The position numbers and the translations under genes were made by a program. The notes below the pieces were generated by a model. The model searched no databases, was not told the origin of the DNA, and saw only the letters and a program-made list of their open reading frames with translations. From Geodermatophilaceae bacterium URHA0031 (GTDB lineage: Bacteria > Actinomycetota > Actinomycetes > Mycobacteriales > Geodermatophilaceae), in contig JHVP01000003.1 of NCBI GenBank assembly GCA_000620205.1, forward strand, positions 491,934-555,933: DNA of 64,000 nt, read 5' to 3'. Below are positions 43,873 through 52,107 of the stretch, one piece after another; position 1 is the first letter of the stretch; the number at the start of each line of letters is the position of its first letter.

Positions 43873-44715
43873 ATGGACGACGACGCGCACCTCGTCGTCG
43901 GGTACGTCCTCGGCTCGACCGATCCGGAGATGGCCCGGCTGGCCGCGACCTCGCGCCTGTACGGCGCGATGACCGGTGCGTGGCTGGACGCCGCCGGGGT
44001 GGGACCGGGCATGCGGGTGGCCGACCTGGGCTGCGGCCCCGGCGACGTGACGCTGGCCGCCGCGCGGTGCGTCGGGCCGACCGGCTCGGTGGTCGGGGTG
44101 GACGACGCCGCCCGCCCGCTCGACCGCGCCCGCCGCCGGGCTCGCGACGAGCACCTGGAGACGGTCACCTTCGAGCAGGGCGACGTGCTCAGCTGGGAGC
44201 CGGCCGAGCCGCTGGACGCCGTCGTGGGCCGGTTCATCCTGATGCACCTGCCCGACCCGGTCGCCGCCGTCGTCCGGGCGGCGGAGCTGGTGCGGCCCGG
44301 GGGGATCGTCGCCTTCGCCGACGTCGCGCTGACCACCCGCGGTTCGCTCCCGGAACTGCCCCTGCTGACGGCGTCCAAGGGGTGGTTCATCGAGACGTTG
44401 CGGCGAGCCGGCCGGTCGGTCGACATGGCCCTGCGACTGGCGGCGGTCTTCCATGCCGCCGGGCTGCCCGATCCGGTGCTGACCTCCGCCGCCCCGGCCG
44501 AGCGGGGCGGTGATGCGGTCGGCTGGTCGATCGTCGCCGGCGATGTCACGAGTTCGTTGCCGGTGATCGAGCGCACCGGCGTCACGACGGCAGCCGAGAT
44601 CGGGCCCGACACCTTCGAGCAGCGGTTGCGCGCGCAGGCGGCCGCGCACGACGCGGTGCTGCTGAACCCGCTCGTCGTCGGCGCCTCGGCCCGCACGCCG
44701 CTGTCGAGGGCCTGA
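43873..44715 (+). CDS. Class I SAM-dependent methyltransferase
   Basis: A 280-residue enzyme. The SAM-binding motif is VADLGCGPGDVTLAAAR, with an acidic residue at the end of strand two (VVGVDDAARP) and FEQGDVLSWE for the adenine contact. LDAVVGRFILMHLPDPVAAVVRAAELVRPGG is typical of small-molecule methyltransferases. Substrate unknown. It is transcribed alone. Confidence 0.82.
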   Translation: MDDDAHLVVGYVLGSTDPEMARLAATSRLYGAMTGAWLDAAGVGPGMRVADLGCGPGDVTLAAARCVGPTGSVVGVDDAARPLDRARRRARDEHLETVTFEQGDVLSWEPAEPLDAVVGRFILMHLPDPVAAVVRAAELVRPGGIVAFADVALTTRGSLPELPLLTASKGWFIETLRRAGRSVDMALRLAAVFHAAGLPDPVLTSAAPAERGGDAVGWSIVAGDVTSSLPVIERTGVTTAAEIGPDTFEQRLRAQAAAHDAVLLNPLVVGASARTPLSRA

Positions 44716-44841
44716 CCGGCGTTCCTACCCTGCGCCGGTGCCGTGGGCGTCGTCCGGTGCGGCTGGTGAGACGGCGGCTGTCCGGGTAGGAAGGGCACAG
44801 AGCAAGACGCGCTCCGCGGCACGCGCAGGATGTGGGACGAG

Positions 44842-45408
44842 ATGACCACGAGCACCGGCGACCAGGACGTCGTCGACATCCTCACCACCGACCACCACGA
44901 GGTCCTGGACCTGATCGGCCAGATCCCCGGGGCGGATCCCGGGCAGCGCCGGGACATGGCCGACACCGTCATCGCCGAGCTGATGCGGCACTCGGTGGCC
45001 GAGGAGATGTACGTGTACCCGGCCATGAAGGACCACCTGCCCGACGGTGAGGGCAGGGTCCAGCACGACGTCGAGGAACACCAGGAGCTCGTCGAGATGA
45101 TGAAGGAGCTCGAGGGCATCGACTCGGCAGATCCCCGGTTCCTGGAGACCCTCGGCCGCCTGGAGACGGTGCTGCGCGACCACGTCTCCGATGAGGAGAA
45201 CGACCAGTTCCCACTGCTGCGCGCCCACCTCAGCCGTGAGCAGCTGGTCGAGATCGGCGGCAAGGTCGAGACCGCGAAGAAGGCCGCCCCCACCCGGCCG
45301 CACCCGTCGGCCCCGCACAGCGAGCTGTTCCACAAGACGCTCGGACCGGGTGTCGGGCTGGTCGACCGGCTACGCGACAAGCTGACGGGCCGGCCGAACA
45401 AGGCTTGA
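44842..45408 (+). CDS. Hemerythrin-domain protein
   Basis: This encodes 188 residues from ATG 44842; ATG 44830 in frame is an alternative. Iron-binding pattern is visible: LTTDHHEVLDLI, MRHSVAEEMYVYPAM, HDVEEHQELVEMM and RDHVSDEENDQFPLL. Hemerythrin-like proteins bind a di-iron centre and take part in oxygen, nitric oxide or iron handling. The C-terminal 50 residues are a Pro-rich and basic tail. This is the last gene of clearly chromosomal character before the island. Confidence 0.85.
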   Translation: MTTSTGDQDVVDILTTDHHEVLDLIGQIPGADPGQRRDMADTVIAELMRHSVAEEMYVYPAMKDHLPDGEGRVQHDVEEHQELVEMMKELEGIDSADPRFLETLGRLETVLRDHVSDEENDQFPLLRAHLSREQLVEIGGKVETAKKAAPTRPHPSAPHSELFHKTLGPGVGLVDRLRDKLTGRPNKA

Positions 45409-45763
45409 CCGCCCCAGCACGTCGAACCGGCTGGGATCGACATCGGCCGTCGTCCCCGTGCGGGACACCGCCCCGCTCGCGCGCTCGGGTCCCACCCGTG
45501 TCTGCGCTCGCCAGTTTCGACGGTGCGGCGCTCATCGGCGCGCCGAGCGGTCACTGGACTGGTCCCGCTGTCGCCGACGTGCTCTCGGACACTTCGGCCC
45601 TCGTGGCCGACAGAACCTCTGATGCCGGTCCGGCGCGTGGCACCGGTGAGCCCCACAGGCACCGCTAGCACGCCGTGCCCAGTGCGCGGATAGGCCAGAC
45701 CAGCCGTGGCCAGAACGGACCAAAGGGCCTGGCTAGAGTAGTCGCTGGTCGACCCCTATCTTG

Positions 45764-45945
45764 CTCCCCCGGTAGGAATTGACCCACAACTTTGAAATTG
45801 ATCTTGGCCTAATTGATCAACGTCTACGATTGATTAATTAGGCCTCTGAGCAACACATATGCCGTTGGTCGACGTGGGCTGCATGAGCTCGCATCAGTCA
45901 TCTTCGATGAGTAGGCGATGCCTGAACGACACGATTAATTGCATG
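45764..45945 (+). repeat. Diverged direct repeat with att-like core, copy 1
   Basis: The first 45 bases (45764-45808), from CTCCCCCGGTAGGAATT to TTGATCTTGG, match 50028-50072 at roughly three quarters of positions; that copy looks like a tRNA 3' end. The rest (45798-45945) is colinear with 56356-56505: TTGATCTTGGC, TATGCCGTTGG and TTCGATGAGT recur at spacings of 60 and 45 bases here and 59 and 46 there. Confidence 0.6.
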
Positions 45946-45989
45946 GTCCGGCGTCGGCTACCCCCGGCACGGCACTCCTGCCCACACGA

Positions 45990-46231
45990 TGCCCGGCATA
46001 GGGACGTCGCAGGCCGCGCTCAAACCGTTCAGCGCCGGCGACGGCTCCACAGCAACCACCAAGCCCGTGGAGGGGCGGGGCGCGGAGCTCCTCCTCGGGG
46101 AGCGCGGCCACGTCGCTCGCCGTCGGTTCAGTGGACTCCGCGAGGCAGGACAGCCCCACGTGAGTGGCGACGAGACGCGTTGTGGCCACGTCCAACTGCT
46201 CGGCGGTCAGTGAGGCGGCGACCCGGCTAGC
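45990..46231 (-). pseudogene. Unidentified gene fragment, minus strand
   Basis: A stretch of coding character reads AASLTAEQLDVATTRL and continues to about LPEEELRAPPLHGLGG and ERFERGLRRP. Third positions are mostly G/C and the composition is protein-like, but there is no start and the upstream part dissolves into a reading opposed to another fragment. I do not recognise the family. Confidence 0.3.
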
Positions 46232-46369
46232 GGATGCACGTGCGGCCGCAGCCTCACCGGCGGGATCACCCGCATCGCCCAGCGGCCGCTGGCCCTCACC
46301 GCCGACATCTTGCACAACTACGCCACCGGCCAGCCCATCTCCCGATCCCTGATCGCCTACGACCACTGA
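46214..46369 (+). pseudogene. Unidentified C-terminal gene fragment, plus strand
   Basis: An open stretch ends SLTGGITRIAQRPLALTADI then LHNYATGQPISRSLIAYDH and a stop at 46367-46369. It looks like a real C-terminus, and a stop codon lies just upstream of the coding-like part. It abuts the minus-strand fragment, suggesting a rearrangement junction near 46220. Family not recognised. Confidence 0.3.
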
Positions 46370-46600
46370 CCGGCTTCGGACTGACTCGTCTAGGCCGCCT
46401 CACCACACGAGGCGACCAAGAGATGCAGCCGAGCAGAAGGTGCGCGCGTGAGGTCGTCGCTACCGACCCACAACTCCGATATCCTGCGAAGTCAGAGTTC
46501 TCGAGGGGCCACACTTAGCCGGACGAAGAGATTGTCGAGAGGTCACTCCGACGCGTGTGGGGTTACTGACGGTCGCAGATTGGCTCTAACCGGGTGGTTG

Positions 46601-47416
46601 ATGGATATGGCAGAGTTGGAGCCCCGTATAACCCTTCCGCCAGCCCGAATGCGAACGACGCCCAATACCTCAGATGAGACTACCAATAGGTCCGTCGTGC
46701 GCCGGGGTGGCGGGCTAGCCCTTCAAACCGCATCCACGGGGACGGTAACGGCTTTCACGAGCGCCCTTGCGTTCAATCTCCCACCGCGTGAGGCAACTAT
46801 TCTTGGGGTCGCGGCGGCCGCCACCGCGGCTGTAGATGATCTCATCATAAGCGCGCCCTCTCCTGTTCGACGAGTGCCGGATGAACTTGAACTCGCCACG
46901 CGGCAAGGAATACGACTGTGGCTAACTGGCATATTCCGGTCACTATATGGCTTGCCGCCCAATAGGTCATACGGCATTCGCGACCCGTACTACTACGAGC
47001 CCATCGAGCATGGGTCCGAGGACGACGACCTTGATTACTACATCAAGGTAAATGCCGACAATTTCAAGGACTTGCAAGATCGACTCAAGGAGGAGATTGA
47101 ACAGACTAGCACCTTTAACGACGGAGGCAGACTTGCGGGCGCTTTACGACGAATCTATGACGCTACGAGGCGAGCCGGCAAGGCCACTCATCCCGATAAT
47201 GCCAAGCGTGCCGTACTTCTCTACGCACCAGAATTTAGGCAGTTGTTGATTGAGGCGATCGCTGCGACAGCGGTGCCCGCCTTCGGTGCCCCGGTCGTAA
47301 CCACCCAAGTCCGGCCGTGGAGTATCAAAGACCGTCTCAGGCGTTGGCGCGAGAGCCGGGTGGAACGCCAAAGGAGCGATGAAGTGGCGATTGTTGAGCG
47401 CGAACTGAACGACTAG
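46601..47416 (+). CDS. Hypothetical low-GC cassette protein 1
   Basis: A 271-residue protein from ATG 46601; ATG 46607 also possible. Codon use is far less GC-biased than in the chromosome (many A/T third positions), a sign of transfer. A moderately hydrophobic stretch at about 45-85 (TVTAFTSALAFNL and ATILGVAAAATAAVDDLI) may be one or two membrane spans. The C-terminal part is charged and helical (LQDRLKEEIEQ, RIYDATRRAGKATH). No family recognised. It precedes the next gene by 49 bases and probably forms an operon with it. Confidence 0.6.
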   Translation: MDMAELEPRITLPPARMRTTPNTSDETTNRSVVRRGGGLALQTASTGTVTAFTSALAFNLPPREATILGVAAAATAAVDDLIISAPSPVRRVPDELELATRQGIRLWLTGIFRSLYGLPPNRSYGIRDPYYYEPIEHGSEDDDLDYYIKVNADNFKDLQDRLKEEIEQTSTFNDGGRLAGALRRIYDATRRAGKATHPDNAKRAVLLYAPEFRQLLIEAIAATAVPAFGAPVVTTQVRPWSIKDRLRRWRESRVERQRSDEVAIVERELND

Positions 47417-47465
47417 GGGTCCAGGCGACGATACTTCGGATCCGCGAGCCAAAGTCGGAGTTGAG

Positions 47466-47942
47466 ATGCTTACTGCGGCGGCACAACAAACGGCGACCGA
47501 CCCTGTCGCCCGGGTAATCGCAATTGTCGGGGCAGCGATTGCTTTCCTTAACCTAGTCTTCAACCTGTGCAAGGAATGGTGGCGAGGGAGACGCGTCCGA
47601 GTACGACTAGAGACGCCTTCCTCGAGCACCGGCTCGCTCCTCATGGCCAAGGTGTCCAGCAGGGGGAACATCCCCGTCGACCTCACAGAATGGGGTTATC
47701 GCGTCTCGCACGGCTGGTTGGAAAAGAAGCAGGACGTGAAGCCTCCGACGACTGGAATAAATGGTCCGAAAGAACTGCCTTGCGAAATCTCACCGGGAGC
47801 TGAAATTAGGCTCTCGTATCCGCGCGACACCGTCCTAGTGTCGCTAGGACGAGATCACGCCGCGGCCCGCAAGATTCCAGTACGAGCCTACGTAGTTCTA
47901 TCAACTGGGCGCCGAAAGTACTCCAATCGTCAGCGGATCTAG
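47466..47942 (+). CDS. Hypothetical low-GC cassette protein 2, N-terminal membrane anchor
   Basis: A 158-residue protein. One hydrophobic segment at about 16-37 (VIAIVGAAIAFLNLVFNL) is followed by a basic WWRGRRVRVRLE stretch and a strand-rich soluble domain (GSLLMAKVSSRGNIPVDLTEWG, ISPGAEIRLSYP). Such one-span plus beta-domain proteins occur in phage-defence and surface loci but no family can be named. Base use matches its neighbour, so the two were probably acquired together. Confidence 0.6.
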   Translation: MLTAAAQQTATDPVARVIAIVGAAIAFLNLVFNLCKEWWRGRRVRVRLETPSSSTGSLLMAKVSSRGNIPVDLTEWGYRVSHGWLEKKQDVKPPTTGINGPKELPCEISPGAEIRLSYPRDTVLVSLGRDHAAARKIPVRAYVVLSTGRRKYSNRQRI

Positions 47943-48538
47943 TTTCCGTATCGTGAGTAGACTCATTCCCCCTCTTTGGGAGCTGATAAAGGCTATCTGC
48001 CGATGGTCCGCCGTGCACCCGTCCGGGCACGTTTGCGGGATGCTTGGGGCCTTCTTGGCGGTCGTGTCGATCCGGACGGTGTCGTCGCGGACGGGGTTGA
48101 CGGTGACTGCGCCGTCGTCGATGGCAAAGGGACAACATGCCGGACAGGCAAGCGCGGGCGGTTTTCGCCGCACCGGGCCCGCTGGTCCTGGCGATGGCGG
48201 TGAGCGCCCGGCTCACCCGACCGGGGTCACCTCCTGCGAGGTCAACTGGCCGAAGGCGGGCATTACTGAGGTGCGGATTACCAAGCGGTAGGTGCGCTCG
48301 CTGCCGGTCGACCAGGCGTGGTTGGCGGCCAGCCATGCCTCGACCAGTGCGGACACCCGGGAACTGGCGGTGATGACCCCGGCTCCGCCGGGTCTGGGAC
48401 GGGCGGCCAGCTCGGTCTTCAGCGCCCGCTCGGCAGCGGTGCGAGTGGCCCCGGTCTTGGGAACCAGCCGGGTGTACCCCTTGAGGTTGCGGCAGCGGGC
48501 GCGGGCCTGCACCTCACCGCTCGGCAGAAGCAGGAAGC

Positions 48539-48576
48539 GGTGACGTCCCCGCTGGTGGTGTAAGTCCAGGTCACCG
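48539..48576 (+). repeat. IS256 left inverted repeat
   Basis: It starts GGTGACGTCCC and ends TCACCG; it pairs with 49860-49897 with a few mismatches and small gaps. Confidence 0.8.
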
Positions 48577-48662
48577 CTCGCGTGAGTGATCGCGTGAGGG
48601 GGCCATCGTGTGATGGTCAGCGAGACCACGCCAATGGTTCTCGCGGAAGGACACAGCACACG

Positions 48663-49838
48663 ATGGCCCTGGACCAGTCTGCCCTGCTCGAGGTGCTCCA
48701 GGCACTGAAGGCCGCCGATGTCGATGATCGCGTTCGCACCGCCACCGAGACGCTGTACCAGGCGTTGATCGAGGCCGAGCTCACCGCGGTGATCGGCGCC
48801 GCCCCGCACGAGCGCACCGACGCCCGCACCGCCCAGCGCAACGGCTCCCGCCCGCGCACCCTGACCACCACCGCCGGCGACCTGGAGCTGCGCATCCCGA
48901 AGCTGCGGGCCGGATCGTTCTTCCCGTCGCTGCTGGAGCGGCGCCGGCGGATCGATCAGGCGCTGTCCGCCGTGGTGATGGAGGCCTATCTGCACGGCGT
49001 GAGCACCCGCAAGGTCGACGACCTGGTCCGAGCACTCGGTGCCGACACCGGCATCTCCAGGTCCGAGGTCAGCCGGATCTGCGCCGACCTGGACGAGGAG
49101 GTCGCCGCGTTCCGCGACCGGACGCTGGCCGAGCAGGCCTTCCCCTACGTGTTCCTCGACGCCACCGGCGTAGCCGCCGACGGGCACCGCGAGGTGCTCG
49201 GCTTCGCCGTCGGCGACTCCGAGGACGGCGCGTTCTGGACCGCCTTCCTCCGCTCACTCAAGGCCCGCGGGCTCACCGGCACCCAGCTGGTCATCTCCGA
49301 CGCGCACACCGGCCTCAGGCAGGCCATCGGCGCGGTGCTGCTCGGCTCGGCCTGGCAGCGCTGCCGGGTGCACTTCATGCGCAACGTGCTCGCCCGGGTT
49401 CCGAAGGGCAACGCCGTGATGGTCGCGGCCGCGATCCGCACGATCTTCGCCCAGCCCGACGCCGAACACGTGCGCTCCCAGCTCGACGTCATCGCTGGCA
49501 TGCTCGGCCGCCAGTGGCCACACGTGGAAGCCATGCTGCGTGGCGCCGCCGACGACCTGCTGGCCTTCACCGACTTCCCGGCCTCGCACTGGAAGAAGAT
49601 CTGGTCGACCAACCCACTGGAACGGCTGAACAAGGAGATCAAGCGCCGCACCGACGTCGTCGGCGTCTTCCCCAACCCGGAAGCCCTACTGCGGCTGGCC
49701 GGCGCCGTGCTGGTCGAGGCGCACGACGAATGACAGGTCTCCGATCGCCGCTACCTCTCCGAAGGCTCGATGACCCTGCTCACCGACCGCACCGTCTCCT
49801 CCGAGGAGGTGGCGCAGCCGGCCCTGATCGCGTCATAG
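48663..49838 (+). pseudogene. IS256-family (Mutator) transposase with internal deletion and nonsense codon
   Basis: The frame from ATG 48663 shows IS256 features: NGSRPRTLTTTAGDLELRIPKLRAGSFFPSLLERRRR, first aspartate D166 in FLDAT, second D213 in ISDAHTGL, and glutamate in STNPLERLNKEIKRRTDVVG. Two lesions are visible. FLDAT is joined directly to GVAADGHREVLG, where relatives carry about 20 more residues. TGA at 49731-49733 replaces the usual tryptophan of HDEWQV; after it the frame continues QVSDRRYLSEGSMTLLTD to a second stop at 49838. Truncation and deletion together make activity unlikely. Confidence 0.85.
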
Positions 49839-49859
49839 TCACCCCACCGCCGACCAACA

Positions 49860-49897
49860 CGGTGAGGACTACTTCCACCACTCAGCGGGACGTCACC
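49860..49897 (-). repeat. IS256 right inverted repeat
   Basis: On the plus strand it begins CGGTGAGGACTACTTCCACC and ends GGGACGTCACC, the reverse complement of the left end with small differences. The target duplication follows directly. Confidence 0.8.
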
Positions 49898-50027
49898 CAG
49901 GAAGCCGATCTTGCCGAACGTGCCCACCGGCAGCGGTGGTCGTCCTATGCGGCACCGCCCCTCATCGGTTTCCGATGAGTTGACGATGCCTGATTGGAGG
50001 CTCCAAAGCCATAAGCCCTGGTCAGAG

Positions 50028-50072
50028 CTCCCCCGATAGGACTTGAACCTATAACCCTGCGAATTGATCTTG
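50028..50072 (-). repeat. tRNA-3'-end-like att site next to the integrase
   Basis: On the minus strand the segment contains ATAGG-TTCAAGT-CCTAT, a perfect T-arm with its loop, followed by CGGGGGA, like a 3' acceptor strand. No matching 5' half (TCCCCCG at the right distance) is present, so it is a fragment and not a tRNA gene. It sits just upstream of the integrase start, where such elements keep their att core. A diverged copy is at 45764-45808. Confidence 0.6.
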
Positions 50073-50075
50073 ATC

Positions 50076-50738
50076 CGTTTCCTCGCGTTGGCTGCAGCGC
50101 ATAAGAGCAGTTCAACGGCCATATTGGTGTTGTGCTGAGCGAACCATTAATTGCGATTAACGAACATATTGAGTGCCTAAAGAGTGCCTGCGGCCCGAGT
50201 TCGGACCCCCGGTCGGCCGTGCTGGTTAGTCGCGGGGCGCCGATGGCGCATCACGGCGGTCCGGCGAGAGCGGTGACTGTCGGCGCCGGCCGGCTTTGGG
50301 CGTCCGCGCTATGACGAGGATGGCGAGCGGCTGGCCTGAACTCCAAGAAGTCGGGTTGTTCGTCGCCGCGCCCCCCTCGAACCGTTCGGACTGCCGGCGT
50401 GGGCGCCCGTGGTTGTCGTCATGGGTGTTCTGGTTGTGATCGCTGCGGGCAGCAGCGATACCGCTAGACCGCGTCGCACCTTCCCGGCCCGTGCAGCGGG
50501 ACTCAAAGATGCTGTCCCCGATGACCCCATCGACCCCATGACCCTCGCTCGCCACGGCGTCGTCGCGTCGCGGCGTCTCGCGGCTCGGGCGCCGGGAGAT
50601 GGTGTGGCCGGCTGCCGTACCGAGGCCACTTGACCGGAGCGATTTGGAGAGTAGGTCCATGGGTTTGTGGCTGAGGACGAGCCTGCGCGCCGGGCCATGA
50701 CCTGCCTCCCGAACCTCTCAAAGGCCTAAGGGAGTCAA
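50076..50738. other. Intergenic stretch with no supported gene
   Basis: About 660 bases. AT-rich just after the att site (50110-50180), then GC-rich with short overlapping open frames on both strands that look like chance. The longest plausible one (50409-50633, plus) begins with a hydrophobic MVVVMGVLVVIAAG but has no ribosome site or recognisable domain. Confidence 0.5.
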
Positions 50739-52052
50739 TCATTGATCGGAGGCTGGATCGGGGATAGTGCCGGTGGTCCAGCTTGACCCCAAGACCACGA
50801 CGCGGCCCATGCGGTCGACGGCCGCTCCTAACCCGTCTCTCGAGCCGTCGGTGTCCACTAGCCACACATGGTTGCTCTGCTGAGTGCCGAGAGAGAACGA
50901 CTCAAGCGCTGAAAAGGTGTCAGCAGCCGCGTCCCGTCTGTCGGACAAAGCTTCATCCAAGATGCGGTCGAAGTGATCCACTCCCCAGGTCTCCGCAGCA
51001 GCTCTGGCTCGCAGCACCTGCGGCACGGCTTCGGTGAACGCACTTTCGACCAGCCCAACCTGCATATCCGCGCTTGGCACGTCCAGCAGGCGCGCTTCGA
51101 CGCCGCCACCGGCTAGACGGGTTGAGGGCGGCTCTTCGTCGATGAGGGCGGCAGCCAGAAGTGACCGTGCCAGGAATCGCTCCGACGCACCGACGTCAAG
51201 CCCCGGGTTCTCGTCGCGGTCGGGCACTGCTTGGTCCGGTGCGTTCTTACGAGGAACGACGAAACCGGGGCTCAGTGGCCAGCCCTGTCGGCTGGTGGCC
51301 TCCCATCCGGTGGGCGGAGCCCAACCGCTAGGAGCGACCCAGCCAGGAGGTAGACCCAACTCGACCAAGACGTGCAGCACCGGGTGTAGGGATGCCGACA
51401 CCAAGGCTTGGACGTGGGAACTGCTCCAGCCGCCGGCCTCTTGGGCGCTGTCAAGTTGCTCCGCGCCGGATTTGCGGGCCTCAAGACGAACGACGTACAA
51501 GCCAGCCTTGGCCTCCACCAACCAGGGCCTAGGAGCGTGCCTGGGGTGATCGCCGTAGAGATCGGCCTGCCTATCCCCGCCTCTTCGCGGGTCCGATCTC
51601 TCCAGCAGGCTGACGTGTGTTGTGGTGTTCAATCCCAGAACGTTCACTGCCGCCCAATGCGCAGCTGCCATCCCGACCCTGTAACTAACTGCAGCCTTCT
51701 CGGAGGGGTCGCACCAGTGAAGCCAGCGAGTCGGGCCGGCCGCCGGGTTGCTCCGACCGTCGAGTGCAGACGCCAGGCCGGTGCGCATGCTGTCGGCTCG
51801 CACCCGGAGTTCCGCCCCGGCGACCCGCGGGAACAGTGCTTTAAGGACCGCCTGTGGCCGCCCCACGGACATGCTGGCCAGCATCAACTCTCGCCAAGTT
51901 GTCCAGACTGCCGTCGTTGAGCCGCCCGCAACGAGCCGCCTGTCGGGCCATGCCACCGGCTCGATGGGTTGCGGACCAAGGCGGATTACAGTCGGAATCC
52001 GCAGCCTGTCTTGACGAGCCAGCGGCTCTCCGGTAACCCATGCCGCCGCCAT
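50739..52052 (-). CDS. Uncharacterised protein with a PD-(D/E)xK-like nuclease motif
   Basis: A 437-residue soluble protein. D164 (RQADLYGD) followed after 15 residues by E180-A-K182 (PWLVEAKAG) fits the metal-binding core of PD-(D/E)xK nucleases, with predicted strands around each. The rest does not match a family I know; the C-terminal part is acidic with a FSALESFSLGTQQSNHVWLVD stretch. Codon use is less GC-biased than the chromosome. Its start is 55 bases from the divergent HNH gene. A restriction- or defence-type role is inference from motif and context. Confidence 0.55.
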   Translation of the reverse strand: MAAAWVTGEPLARQDRLRIPTVIRLGPQPIEPVAWPDRRLVAGGSTTAVWTTWRELMLASMSVGRPQAVLKALFPRVAGAELRVRADSMRTGLASALDGRSNPAAGPTRWLHWCDPSEKAAVSYRVGMAAAHWAAVNVLGLNTTTHVSLLERSDPRRGGDRQADLYGDHPRHAPRPWLVEAKAGLYVVRLEARKSGAEQLDSAQEAGGWSSSHVQALVSASLHPVLHVLVELGLPPGWVAPSGWAPPTGWEATSRQGWPLSPGFVVPRKNAPDQAVPDRDENPGLDVGASERFLARSLLAAALIDEEPPSTRLAGGGVEARLLDVPSADMQVGLVESAFTEAVPQVLRARAAAETWGVDHFDRILDEALSDRRDAAADTFSALESFSLGTQQSNHVWLVDTDGSRDGLGAAVDRMGRVVVLGSSWTTGTIPDPASDQ

Positions 52053-52107
52053 CGGGCGAACCTAACCGCTAAGGTCCGCGACTACCGGAAAGCGCGGAGA
52101 TGACAGC

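Larger units (their letters stand above)
45409..46600. other. Left edge of the accessory island, no intact gene
   Basis: Nearly 1.2 kb without a convincing complete gene. From about 45.7 kb base composition falls sharply, with AT-rich stretches such as TTGATTAATTAGG. It holds an att-like repeat and two gene fragments on opposite strands that meet near 46220. GACCCACAAC at 46465-46474 recurs from 45781, so a further repeat remnant may lie there. Confidence 0.6.
48539..49897 (+). mobile_element. IS256-family insertion sequence, complete ends, decayed transposase
   Basis: A 1359-base element with 38-base imperfect inverted repeats. The left begins GGTGACGTCCCCGCTGGTGG and the right, read inward, begins GGTGACGTCCCGCTGAGTGG. 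CAGGAAGC flanks both ends (48531-48538 and 49898-49905), an 8-base target duplication typical of IS256. Removing the element and one duplication restores the integrase frame. The transposase inside is inactive by sequence. Confidence 0.85.
48010..50010 (-). pseudogene. Tyrosine-recombinase integrase, broken by IS256 insertion and frameshifts
   Basis: Reading leftwards from about 50.0 kb: GRPPLPVGTFGKIGFL runs into the 8-base target duplication, is cut by the IS at 48539-49897, and resumes in frame as LPSGEVQARARCRNLKGYTR, then the core-binding domain with VSALVEAWLAANHAWSTGSE. A frameshift after QEVTP moves to VSRALTAIARTSGPGAAKTA, and a second after LSGML moves to AIDDGAVTVNPVRDD. The catalytic domain with the Arg-His-Arg-Tyr residues is gone. 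No clean start codon is visible. The gene begins next to a tRNA-like att site, as expected of an integrase. Confidence 0.75.

Noticed and set aside
50026..50110. Possible complete tRNA gene on the minus strand, from the clear T-arm.
   Set aside because: No 5' acceptor strand complementary to CGGGGGA and no D-arm or anticodon arm at the required distance. It is a 3'-end fragment, as left by tRNA-targeted integration.
50409..50633. Small plus-strand frame with a hydrophobic N-terminus.
   Set aside because: No ribosome site, Arg/Ala-rich remainder typical of a chance reading in GC-rich DNA, and competing frames on the other strand.
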